DNA of 64,000 bases, taken from Scleromitrula shiraiana (lineage: Eukaryota; Ascomycota; Leotiomycetes; Helotiales; Sclerotiniaceae). The stretch's first letter is position 1, and every line of letters starts with the position of its first letter. Of the stretch, positions 11,821 through 22,161 are shown piece by piece. The notes under the pieces were generated by a model. It worked only from the letters and a program-made list of their open reading frames with translations. It had not been told where the DNA came from and ran no database searches. The DNA is taken from positions 1,916,001-1,980,000 of the forward strand of contig JABELC010000007.1 in assembly GCA_028455995.1 (NCBI GenBank), read 5' to 3'. The translations under genes and the position numbers were made by a program.

Positions 11821-12932
11821 CAATTCCCAATTGAATATATTTTTTTGCATTTTTTTTGATGTTTGTTTGTATACATATTGAAAGATGGAGGGGTCGGGGA
11901 GAAGGGGAACGAGATGGACTTATTTTTTTGCAACTACCATATGCATACTGATGCTAGGAGTAAGTTGGAACTGGTAATGAGTAGAGTATTGCTTGCTTTT
12001 GATAAATCGGATGATTCTCTCGTGTGCTTCTCACGATAGTACTACTTTTTCATCATGTAGAAGTAAGAATTCTCACAAACGAAAACGCATCGATAGTGTT
12101 ATTGCCGTATACAACGTCCAAAGTATAATTCACTAATAGGCCGAATACTAATACTGTCAGTATTGTGACAGATATTGATAGTTGGGTGGGAAAACTTATG
12201 GTCTTTTCGCTTTCACAATAGCACAACTTCAAAGCAGAAACCCCCCAATAACGAGCCCGATATGCCATGATATGAGAAAAACATGAATCTATGTCAAAAC
12301 TGTGATCTTGGTTTGCGATTGAGTTAATGAATAAGGATAAGTATGGACCAAATTGGGACTTTTTGGCATTTTATGCCGGTCATTCATTTCAGCGAGACAG
12401 CTCGATGTCAGAAATAGAATAGGAGATATCTCTCCTAGTGCCGTGACAGAATATGATTATGTACAGAGTTAGTTGTTAAGAGCGAATAACAGAATCATTT
12501 CCAGTGGAAAACAAGATTGTAGTTTGATTTGCTCGATGTTGAAAGTGATGGAACAAAGTCAAGTGGTAGACTACCGAATCTTGATAGCAATACTAATCTG
12601 CACCAACTCATGAACAAACCGATAATAATGGATACTTTTAACTGTTGAGGACATCAATCAGTAGTTTTCGTTTGATTTTCAGACATGAAACGGGTAAAAT
12701 GAACAGTGAAAGAAAAAGCAATGAGAGAGAAGTCGAGGCAGTACCCCGCGAATTACTCAGCGCACCCTTTATATGATAGCCACACGAATTGTTGGGTCGA
12801 ACGACGACATCAAATTCTCGCCTCTCCTCTTTTTGCATACTATGCTCCTGATCATTTTGTAAATACCCATTCATTTCTTCTGTATATTCATTTATTTCTC
12901 TCTTTTTGGATTTCTGAATTTCTATTTTAAAC
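11821..12932. other. Intergenic, nothing recognised
   Basis: No gene found. T-runs directly after the tRNA (11841-11858) would serve as RNA polymerase III terminators. Short frames on the minus strand at 12053-12268 and 12638-13078 are low in information, and the second overlaps the first exon of the next gene. Confidence 0.45.
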
Positions 12933-14590
12933 ATGGCATCCAATCTATCTACCCGATGTATGCAGAATATTATACCCGAAGAGACGAAAAATTTTATGGG
13001 AAGAGTATTTTCCAATCCATGGTCAAAAACCAATCCCAATGGAATCTTCCCGATGGGTATAGCTGAAAATAGACTCATGTATGTATGTCTATAAATTCAA
13101 CGAAGAAGTTATGATATTCAAAAAGATTTAACGAAATATGATCAATTAGGCATGATGAAATTGTAGATTATATCAATTCACATATTTCTGTGACGCATAA
13201 GAGTACGTATTTTCTTACATATACTTTCATATGTGACGAGCTTACAATAAAATCTAGTGCTTACCTATGGAGATGGACCAACTGGATCACTGGAGTTACG
13301 TTCCGCACTTGCCAGATTCATGAATACATATTTCTCTCCTCGGGAAGAAGTATTAAGAGATCATGTCACGGTCATGGCAGGTGGCAATTCAATCATTGAT
13401 GCCTTCTCTTATTGTATTGCTGAGGAGGGTGAGGGTGTTTTGATTGCAAGACCCTTATATGTAGGATTTGTAGGAGATCTTGAGGACCGAGCAAGGTTTG
13501 CTTTCATCACTTCTCTATCACCACATTGAAAAACATCACTAACACCAATAAAGAGTAAAACCAATCTTTGTCTCGATGGGAGATATAGAAGATGTAACAG
13601 CCTTAAAAGGGGTACGGAAACATGAGGAAGCATTGCTTGAAGCTCAAAGGAATGGTATCAAAGTTAAAGGACTTCTACTTTGCAATCCACATAATCCTCT
13701 CGGACGATGTTATACACCTGAAGTAATCGAAGCATATCTTTCTCTATGCTCCAAGTATAATATTCACATCATTAGTGATGAAGTGTATGCCAAAGCCGTA
13801 TTTCCTAGCAAGGATATTCCGAACCCAATTCCTTTTACATCTGTTCTTTCACTTGATATTAAGAAATTCATCGATCCTTCGTTAGTTCATGTTTTGTATG
13901 GAATGAGCAAGGCAAGTTGCTTGTATAAACTTAATCATATTTGTTCATGAATATCAAATTAACAATCCAAATTACAGGATTTCTGCTCCAATGGTCTTCG
14001 TATTGGCACATTGATCTCTCAGCATAACCCCACACTTCACCACACCATATCAGTCATATCCAAATTTGTCTGGGCATCTTCACTATCTGATCACGCATGG
14101 ACAGTGATGTTATCAGATCAAAAATTTCTCGATTATTATTTCCAAACTTTTACTAGAAGAATGACAAGTGCTTATGAGTTCTGTACGGATATCTTAAGAC
14201 AGTTCGGCATCCCTTATATCCCCGCGTTAGTATTTCTTCGTCGCAATTCTCAAGTATAAGAAGCTGAAACAATCAAATTTAGCAACTGTGGACCATTTAT
14301 TTGGCTCGATCTTTCCGCGTTTCTGACCGAGCAAACACTCGAAGCGGAAAGAGTACTTTCATGGAGAATGTTAGATTGTGGGATTTGGTTAGCTACGGGC
14401 GAGGCGTTCAAATCAGAGAAAGTGGGATGGTATCGAATTACTTTTGCCATGTCGGAAGATGATTTGAAGTTTGGTATGGATAGGTGAGTTTAGGTTTTAT
14501 GCTTCGAGGTCAATTTGAGGGAGAAGCTAATTGATGCGCAATAGGCTGTGGAATGCATTACATGGTGGGGATAATGATCTTCGAAATTAG
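12933..14590 (+). CDS. ACC synthase-like class I/II aminotransferase
   Basis: Seven exons, 12933-13078, 13150-13202, 13258-13495, 13554-13911, 13978-14225, 14283-14483 and 14545-14590, give 429 residues. PLP fold-type I landmarks appear in order: LTYGDG near residue 68; NPHNPLG at 190-196, whose Asn contacts PLP; ISDEVYA with D221 and Y224; and the Schiff-base lysine K265 in YGMSK followed by DFCSNGLRIG. The pattern fits fungal 1-aminocyclopropane-1-carboxylate synthase-like proteins. These mostly act as aminotransferases or C-S lyases, and the true substrate cannot be read from sequence. The fourth intron starts with GCAAGT and ends ATTACAG, a GC-AG intron. The GT alternative nearby breaks the frame. 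It is expected to be cytosolic, as no targeting signal is seen. Confidence 0.9.
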
Positions 14591-15924
14591 ATTGACATCA
14601 AGATGTTTGGGTGTTCACATTTGAAAACTTGATTGGTTGGTGAGTTTAGTGCTGAAATATCGTATGGATATTTTCAAGTTATATTCTCCTGGTCATCGCT
14701 GTCATATTCTTTCATTTACATATTCTTCTTCCTTCAAGATTTGGGTTACTATCCAGGATATAATTATATGTACTTATACACAATATAGGGTCCTTGCCCT
14801 AAGTGTAAAATGGCAAGTAAACGACCAATTAGATGACCAAAGACAATATGATCTGCCGGTTTGCTACGTCATTCACAGCACCACCACCGGCACTTCCGTT
14901 ACAGCCAAAATACAATCCCCTTAGGTGAACGCGTTTTGAGCAGGAATCTTTCCTATTTGATTACATATCCTTATCATCCGACTTTTTACCTTTGCATCTT
15001 TTTGGGTTCATAATTCATCAAAGTTTTTGTATTTGATTTGAGGAGTGGTCTAGTACCAATACTAGTAGTCTAGATATCGAATTAGCCCACCATTGAAATA
15101 AATAAACCAAATCCATCGCTTTGCTTCTTTTATATTCTCCTCTATTCTTCTACCTCTCATCTCCCAAAATCTCATTCAGTTCCCGATTCTATCTCCAATT
15201 TTCCCTAGAAAATATTCGTTTCAAAAGATAGTTAGAGTTAACCCTAACCATAAGTGCACTAAAGAAGTAATTAATGATGTAACCAGCCTTTTAAGGATAC
15301 AGTTTGTATAATTATTTGTTTCATACTAGAAATTAGAACTTCTTTGCTTCTCACATATATGACTAGACGTCATAATAAACCCGGCACTTTCTGCCAATAG
15401 GCGGTGTAAATTATTTCCCCCACAGCTTTTCAAAACCGCAACTTCGTTCAGTTCATGCCCATAATGAAATTTATGTTGTGGGAGTGAAATTGAGATTCTT
15501 GATTATGGTGATGTTTGAGTATAATTTTCGTCAATGAGGTTGATGTAGATAGTTTTTATATAATTAGGTGGCTTATTTTTTCAAGTTGAGAGGATGTAAT
15601 TCACTGATCTAGATTATTTATAATTGTATATGCATCTTCAATCATGTAGTTTAATTATGTAGAGATATTTTTTCTGTATTGGAGAATAATATTAAATGTT
15701 AAACATTACACTTTATGGGTCTCCAATATTTTCCATTAAAATCATCTCAATATTCTATCTTCCCATCATTGTTAAAAAAAAACTAGTACGGAATAACCCA
15801 GCTGTTCACCTGTTGCCCCGTAAACCAAGATCCCGTCCTCACTTCATTCCTATAAGAAGTTAGTTATATTTTCAGAGTCAAAGAAGGGAATGGAAAGTGG
15901 CAGAATAATGAAAGATGGGGTAAA
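14591..15924. other. Intergenic, AT-rich
   Basis: About 1.3 kb, no gene recognised. It includes a poly-A tract at about 15775-15782. On the minus strand a possible splice acceptor (CTTATAG) and short open tail lie at about 15790-15870. They could belong to the gene at 15925-16645 but cannot be assigned. Confidence 0.4.
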
Positions 15925-16117
15925 TTATGGTGGGGAATTAAAGAGAAGAGAGCGAGAGCTGGTAAACTTACAAGGTAAGGTGATCTTAAACTGTGCTTTT
16001 CGACCTCCCCCACCCGAGATGTTTACACCGGGAACATCGGGGTGGGTAATGGGCGCTAGGTCACCAGGCACAGGCTCGCAGCGGTTCTGACGTGCAAATC
16101 GGTCGTCAAATTTGCGT

Positions 16118-16159
<42 letters not shown>

Positions 16160-16645
16160 TGCCGAAGTTTCCCTCAGGATAGCAGTGTTGTATTCAGTTT
16201 TATGAGGTAAAGCGAATGATTAGAGACCTTGGGGACGGCCACCAGAACTGCCTGTAAAAATGCCATTGAAAGTAATGGTACCCGGATCCGCGACTACAAG
16301 GGATTGCTCTTTTTCCTTGGCAAGAGTATGCTCGTTGCTAATTCTTCCGAGAGAAAATTCCAAGGGCTCGTTGCCGCGAGCAGTGCGAGCCTTGGGAGTA
16401 GTGGCCAGGAGAGGGAAAGCAGGGGCAGGTTGCTTCGGGGTGAGCTCCGAGGGGTAGACGATGTTCGAGGGATTGGGAGAACCATATTCGAGGAAAATTG
16501 GTTGATGTTCTTCGGGTTGAATTCCCCTTGCAATGGGAGTATAAACCAAATTGTTTTGACGGATTTCCTTTTCGTCGGGAGAAAAGGCAGCATTTCCGGA
16601 ATCGAGAGCACTGGGACCCTGAATGGAGGTTTTGGGCAAAAGCAT
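15925..16645 (-). pseudogene. Unrecognised ORF interrupted by a 28S rRNA fragment
   Basis: From the ATG at 16645 the minus strand is open for exactly 137 codons to 16235. It then enters antisense 28S rRNA sequence and stops within a few codons. Directly beyond the rRNA piece, from 16071 to 15925, 49 codons are open in the same phase. If the 163-bp rRNA piece is ignored, a single frame of 185 residues plus stop results. The first part is proline-rich (LTPKQPAPAFPLLATTPK). The second part reads PGDLAPITHPDVPGVNISGG, which looks like real coding sequence. The family is not recognised. The 163-bp piece has no GT-AG ends, so splicing is an unlikely explanation. The true C-terminus may involve a further intron, since a GTAAGT donor lies near 15974. 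The call as a disrupted gene is inferred. Confidence 0.5.
16072..16234 (+). rRNA. 28S (LSU) rRNA fragment, partial
   Basis: The plus strand matches a conserved stretch of fungal 25S/28S rRNA from about GGCTCGCAGCGGTTCTGACG through AACCATCTAGTAGCTGGTTC to TAAAGCGAATGATTAGAG, some 163 bp. Several point differences from what I recall of fungal LSU (for example ATCGGTCGTC in place of ATCGATCGTC) suggest it is no longer under rRNA constraint. It lacks all other LSU parts and sits inside a minus-strand reading frame, so it is a dispersed fragment and not part of an rDNA unit. Confidence 0.88.
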
Positions 16646-16981
16646 CGTGTACCTTTGGAAGAACTTTGGGAATTGGAGAAATCTGGTAGAAGAGAGAATA
16701 TTTAATAGTTATATATGTGTGTTGTAGCCATTGACCAAGTAAAGCCAATAACCCTAAGCCAGTTACTTAGCTTGTGAACAATGAAGTGCATGCTAATCTA
16801 GACCGACTCACTGGTTAAACTCTATTGATAACCAAATATTACTACTATAGTAAGTACTATAAAAAGCCCAAAGACGCCAAGGAATTCTTCACCTTCTAAA
16901 AACCCTATATGAGTCGGTAACCACCCTAACTCCAATGTCATGATAATAAGAAAATACATGATCCCCCGATCCATCCCGATA
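16646..16981. other. Intergenic, nothing recognised
   Basis: Short spacer between the interrupted ORF and the 3' end of the Rds3 gene. Both neighbours are on the minus strand. No gene is seen. Confidence 0.35.
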
Positions 16982-17415
16982 TTAGTGATTCCGAAAATTC
17001 TTTTTCCTACACCAAAGTGTTAGCTTGTTCGTTCAAGTCAAGATGCAGAACGGGAAACATACTGATAAAACAGATCCGTCCTACTACTACCCAGATTGAT
17101 AATCTTCGGACACCCATCTCTATCCTTCTCAAGTCGAGTACACTCGAAACAATAAAATGCATCTGAAATGCCTTCTCCACCGCAGACTACGCATTTGTTC
17201 TGGTAGTTGCCGAAACTACACTCTTCGCAGATGCGGACAAGCGTTGTGGGCCGAACGTATGAATCGCACACCGGGCATTTACCATCGCATTTGTCGCAAA
17301 GTCTGCCGATTGCGATACCTGATTGCTTCCGACACATAACGAGATCTCTGCGGGTAGTGTTAGTGACGTAAGAATCTATTAGGAGCTTTAAAACTTACGG
17401 ATGATGACGCGACAT
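16982..17415 (-). CDS. RDS3: PHF5A/Rds3 family SF3b splicing factor
   Basis: Three exons on the minus strand, 17415-17399, 17347-17063 and 17006-16982, give 108 residues (about 110 is usual). The product begins MSRHHPDLVMCRKQSGIAIG, and its core is full of CxxC pairs (CDKC, CPVC, CEEC, CVVC, CFEC), which bind zinc in the knot fold of this family. It ends in DRDGCPKIINLGSS followed by a short basic tail. The protein is a core part of the SF3b complex of U2 snRNP, next to Hsh155/SF3B1 at the branch-point pocket, and works in the nucleus. The first coding exon is only 17 nt. The tail after LFYQ is shorter than usual and depends on my choice of last intron (GTATGT...TGTAG). Read-through would give YVSRSAS instead. 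The start lies 318 bp from that of the divergent pinin gene. Confidence 0.93.
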
Positions 17416-17733
17416 GGCTGCTATGCGTGTTTTTGGTGATCGCAGAAGCTGTAGATAAACTCGCCGGATGATATTAAATGGTTCTTGAGGGTTCGAAAGA
17501 TGTGTCAATTGTGTGTTGTGGAGAGGTGATGAAGATTCCTTATATCGCCGCCACCAAAGATGCTGTCCGCGTTTCTGATTTATAATGCACGGTCCATCAC
17601 GCTAGTACTAATCCGAACAGCTCTGAAATCCATGGATTCTTTCCAGTGACAACACCTACAGCATTAATTATTAAATAACAACATTAATCTGTTATGAGAT
17701 ATTGGCTAATTTATTCAAGGTGTGGTTAACAAA
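17416..17733. promoter_or_regulatory. Bidirectional promoter region between two splicing genes
   Basis: The 318-bp spacer lies between the ATG codons of the minus-strand Rds3 gene and the plus-strand pinin gene, so both promoters must lie here or overlap. A GC-richer stretch around 17520-17610 is flanked by AT-rich sequence. No named transcription-factor site is claimed. Confidence 0.55.
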
Positions 17734-18813
17734 ATGACAGAACTACCACCGTAAGTTTCTCGAATTGAAAGAAGTCATTTTTTTCTAATTTTTATAATTC
17801 ACAGACCAGTGGCATCAGCGGTTGTCGTCCCAAGATCAGATGCGCCTAAAAGTCCCCGCAGGAAGCGTCGACAATCATCCGTGTCCGAAGAAGAGGTATC
17901 CAAACGTCCCCGAATCTCATCCGAAACCAGCTCCGGATCTCCATCTACTCTGCGCTCCTCTCCACTAGCCGATACAACAAAGCAAGAACAATCTACAAAT
18001 GCAAAACCTCTTGGTATTTCGGCAGAAAGGTCTCAAAATGTCGAGGCCGGAAGAAGGAAAAATAGTATTCAAGAGGAACGAAAGCGCAGTCAAAGATTGT
18101 TCGGTGGATTGCTCAGCACTTTAAGTCAGAGTACATCAAGTGGGCAGCAGAAGAGGAGACAAGAGATTGAGGCTCGACAGAAGGAGCGGGCTACACAACG
18201 GAAAGCTGAAGAAGCGAATAGGAAGAAGGAAAGTATCGCGAATTTAAAGGCGATACGAGCGGTTGAGCAGGTGAAGTTTGAGGAACAATCGGTGAGTAAC
18301 AGTCCGGGATGAATGGTCAATGGATAGAAGTAATGCTGATGGTTTATTTCAAAGATGCGAATACGGCACTCGAATATGCTCGACATGGCACACTTTCTAT
18401 GTACGAAAACAGAGCCCAAACTCGTGAGTACAGGGACTTGGAATATTTGGGGAACATATACTGAGTGTTTAAAATAGTATTACAAGCCATGGGAATTGAC
18501 GTCGACGAATAAAGCTGAGATTGATGCTCAAATAGCAGAGACTGAGGCCTTGATCGAAAGAGAGTTAGCTGAATGGGCAGAACGACATCCTCAAGAACAA
18601 GTGGATGAGAGATCCGAAGCAAAGGTGACGTCTAAAGAGACGATGGGTGAGCCTCATACCGAGTCTCCATCTATTTCTAACATTGATACTACTAATCATA
18701 ATCCTACACATGCTGCGCATCAGTCTGAACAGGTCAGGACTGAGAAGGATATTCTAGATGAGCATAATGGTGAGGTAGTGGTAGAGGCAGAGGAAGATAC
18801 TGTTATTTACTGA
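17734..18813 (+). CDS. Pinin/SDK/MemA family protein
   Basis: Four exons, 17734-17750, 17805-18291, 18355-18423 and 18478-18813, all join in phase and give 302 residues. The conserved pinin block starts at RLFGGLLSTLSQ (residues 103-114) and passes through a charged coiled coil of K/R/E/Q residues. It ends with MRIRHSNMLDMAHFLCTKTE and YYKPWELT across the small third exon. Flanking regions are low complexity: a basic serine-rich N-terminus with KSPRRKRRQ as a likely nuclear signal, and an acidic C-terminus ending in EEDTVIY. Pinins are nuclear proteins linked to the exon junction complex and splicing. A fungal role in splicing is inferred from the family. It is transcribed divergently from Rds3 and, like it, has a 17-nt first coding exon. 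Confidence 0.9.
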
Positions 18814-19415
18814 TTTCATTACATGATGGAAATATCATTACATGATGGGAATATAATTACGGGGATATGTTTGAAGAGGGTCTAGGCGTTCGGGATATGG
18901 AGGGAGGTTCAATGATATCCAGGGCCGTCTTGCACCTAGGCTGGCATTTATAAAATATTTCATTTATATTTTCAATCTTAAGGAATTCACATCTATCTAC
19001 ATTTCCAGCCAAGCCCAGCATAATACACTAAAACGTGGCACCGAATGGTATCTTAGAGCCAAGTCGGAAGTTTATGCTTCACATCCCATGCAGAATGATT
19101 ATTGATACCCAGGTGTAACTCCTTCATATCAAGTATTCCGCGCAATTCCATAGCACAATGTGGAACAAATGTGTGTCAAATAAACTCCTCAACATGCCAC
19201 TTCGTCAGCTTCACGACCATCTTAAACCGAGGCACAGATTTAGTTCTAGTGGGGTAATCCCGATGGTGAAATCTACTTAAAGTATCGATCTTCCCACTTC
19301 CATATCGGTCCTACATCATACCATTTCATACTACTTCACCTCCTCAGCTTGTGTGACAAGATATGAGAGCTCTACAAAAATACACAACTTCATTTTGAAT
19401 ACCAATACTTTGAAA
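18814..19415. other. Intergenic
   Basis: No gene. The phrase CATTACATGATGG is repeated directly after the pinin stop (about 18819 and 18838). The rest is ordinary 3' and 5' flanking sequence. Confidence 0.4.
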
Positions 19416-20482
19416 ATGGTGGATAAACTTAAGCCTCAAGATGAGAGGGTTCAATATGAAACCGCAGAGGTAAACGGGAGAACATATTCCTATGTACACG
19501 CCGAACCAAACAATGGTTCCGAACCCATCGCTACCATCTTCCTCATCCACGGCGTAAGTACCACCACCAATATGCATACCATACCATACCATAACAATCC
19601 CTAACCACATCCCAGTGGCCCGACATAGGATTCGGCTGGCGGTACCAAGTCCCCGCCCTGACATCCATCGGCCTGCGCGTCATCGTCCCCAACATGCAAG
19701 GGTACGCCTCATCCAGCGCCCCCTCCTCCCTCAGCAACGGCTACACGTACAAGAGCGCTGCAGACGACATCGCTGCGCTCGCCGCCCACATTGGCGTCTC
19801 GTCCATTATCCTCGGTGGCCACGACTGGGGCGGAGCCATCGTCTACCGCATCGCGCTGCACTACCCCCAGCTAATCACCGCGCTCTTCAGCGTATGCACG
19901 CCATTTTTCCCGCCCAGAAGCACCTACGTCCCTATGACCGTGCTCCCGAATTTCAAATACCAACTGCAGCTCAAGGGCCCCGACGTCGAGCGCGAAATTG
20001 TCGGGTACGATAGCCTCCGGCTCTTCCTAAATGGCATGTATGGCGGCCGCGGCCCAAATGGTGAAACAGGGTTCAACGTAACGGACGGCGTGGTCTTTGA
20101 TGATCTGCCCAAGCTCGGCGCATGTCCGTTGCTCAGCCCCGAAGAACTCGACCACTACGCCGCCCAATACAACATCAACGGAATGCGGGGTCCACTCAAC
20201 TGGTACCGAACGGGCGAGTTAAATTTCGAAGACGAGCATGAGTTGGCGAGGAAGTTTGAGGAGGGCTACACGATTGATATCCCTACGCTTTTTATTGCGG
20301 GCTCCAGAGATCATGCGTTACCGCCTGCTATGAGCGAGGGCATGGAGAGGTTTTTTGGGGAGGGGAGATTGAGGAGGGAGGAGGTGGATTCAAGTCATTG
20401 GGCGTTGAGCGAGAAGCCGGAGGAGGTTAATGGGTATATTAAGGATTTTGTATTGAAGTGTTTAGGGAAGGCTAATTTGTAG
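19416..20482 (+). CDS. Alpha/beta hydrolase, epoxide hydrolase-like
   Basis: Two exons, 19416-19553 and 19616-20482, encode 334 residues. The oxyanion motif HGWPD forms across the intron. The nucleophile elbow is GGHDWGG, with aspartate D116 in the position used by epoxide hydrolases and haloalkane dehalogenases rather than serine. The charge-relay acid is in AGSRDHALP and the histidine in SSHWALSEKP, with the lid domain between. Soluble epoxide hydrolases open epoxides to diols through an ester on this aspartate. The natural substrate is unknown, and detoxification is a reasonable guess. No signal peptide is seen, so it is probably cytosolic. Most of the second exon up to about 20250 is clearly richer in GC than the surrounding spacers, with many C- and G-ending codons. 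Confidence 0.88.
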
Positions 20483-21270
20483 AGGGGGGTGGTGAATTAA
20501 GCTCAGGTCTGGTCAGGTAATACAACATAAGGTGGGTTGGTGGGTTCGAGAGGATCGTGATCTTGATGGGCATGATTAATTTGTTTTCCAAAGCCATAAC
20601 TTGGTAGCATGAACGGACAGAAAGAAAAATTCGGTCATTCATTCATTCATATATTAACGATATTACAATTTGCCAGCTAGCGTATTAATATAACTAACTA
20701 TTTCCTTAAACATCAGTCCGAGTCCGAGTCCAAGCCATTCATTCAAGTTATTAAGTTCATATTGCGTACTACAGTACGGTATACAGTATACATACAGTAT
20801 ACATAAAAATATTCCTTTCTCAAAACAACACAACATAACATAATCTCATATAGTAGTACTAAACTTGAAACTTAATATTAATTAAATAATTAATAAATAA
20901 ATATTAAAAATCCATTCATACATACATACATGTAGTAAGTTAATCTCATCCTAATTTTTCAAATGGATCTTAGTATCTTAAATTTTATGTTTTAGTCTAT
21001 CGAGAGGATGCCAGTCGAGGTTTTAATATAGGGTTATTATGGTATCGAATTGAGTACTTACTGCGTAGTGCCAGTGAGAAGTAAGAAGTGAGAATATGAA
21101 AAATAAGAAATAAATATAAGTGAGATAAATATTTATGTTATAATGAAAATTAGATACTAGTACATAGAGTTTTTATAATTATAATTATAAAACTTGAAGA
21201 TATAATATAATAGATACAATAATCAAATTCCATATAAATAATACAATCGCTATATACTAGTATACTCGTA

Positions 21271-21325
21271 TTATCCCATAAACTATCCCATAAACTATCC
21301 CATAAACTATCCCATAAACTTTCCC
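21271..21325. repeat. 12-bp minisatellite
   Basis: About four and a half copies of the unit ATAAACTATCCC in a row. The last copy has changed to ATAAACTTTCCC. Confidence 0.9.
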
Positions 21326-21481
21326 TTAATATCATCATCATCACCACAAAACCGCTAAACCCATCTATATAAACATCATATCAAACATCAAACATCAAAC
21401 ATCAAATAGATTCAAATTCCAAATCCTCAACTATCTAAATAAACACCAATGTATTAATATATTAATACATTAATTCATAGA

Positions 21482-21550
21482 TTTATATTCATATTAGTAT
21501 TCAAATTTATATTCATACTAGTATTCAAATTTATATTCATATTTATATTT
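21482..21550. repeat. Minisatellite, about 27-bp unit
   Basis: Two to three imperfect copies of a unit built from TTTATATTCATATTAGTATT, with a change of TATTAG to TACTAG in one copy. Confidence 0.75.
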
Positions 21551-22161
21551 ATTATAAACATCTAAATACCATTATGGACCTATACACTCATCCATCTATC
21601 CATCCATCCATCCATCCATTCTATCTACACCATCCCATCCATCTACCAGTCTAAAAACCAAACCCAACCAAACCAAACCCACCCTAATCCTTCTCCAATA
21701 CAAATAAACAAATAAATAAATATCCATCAATACATTTTATATCACCATGAATCAACTCAAAACACCAAAACACCACCATGCCGAACCATCCTAATTTATA
21801 TGATAGAAAACACCAATCCGATCCCATCCCATCCAATCCCATCCCATCCCATTCAATTTCGTTTCCTTAGTAAATTGGGTATATAGATAGATAGATAGAT
21901 AGAAGACTCTGTACTCCTTTCCAATGATATGACGATGATAACCCAATCCAACCCAATCCATCCCATGCCATGCGAATGATCCCATGCGAATGATCCCATG
22001 CGAATGATCCCTAGAGAGATAGAGAGAGAGGAAAAAACCCTATATAAAGTAACTCCATCGCCAAGGTGTTCCAATTGCTTATTTGTATTAATGATTATCC
22101 ATTCATTCATTCATTCATTGATTCATTCAATCATTCAATCATTTGTTGAGGAGATATAATT

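Larger units (their letters stand above)
20483..22161. other. AT-rich spacer with tandem repeats
   Basis: 1.7 kb without a credible gene. It contains minisatellites listed separately, CATC runs at 21597-21620, a GATA run at about 21883-21902, and three copies of GAATGATCCCATGC-like sequence near 21970-22010. The short minus-strand frames here are translations of these repeats. Confidence 0.6.

Noticed and set aside
16008..16047. Strong-looking hairpin (CCACCCGAGATGTT with AACATCGGGGTGG) considered as a structured RNA or intron core
   Set aside because: The same bases read as in-phase codons of the interrupted minus-strand frame, which explains them better. No group I core elements were found around it.
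16072..16234. Possible group I intron or rDNA unit at the 28S fragment
   Set aside because: Only about 163 bp of LSU is present, with no other rRNA part on either side and no intron core motifs.
16229..16705. Plus-strand frame of 158 codons overlapping the interrupted gene
   Set aside because: All frames are open here because stops are rare. The minus frame is preferred because it resumes in phase on the other side of the rRNA piece.
20700..22140. Tandem repeats considered as a CRISPR-like array
   Set aside because: Units are contiguous or AT-rich slippage products without regularly spaced unique spacers, and the DNA is fungal nuclear.
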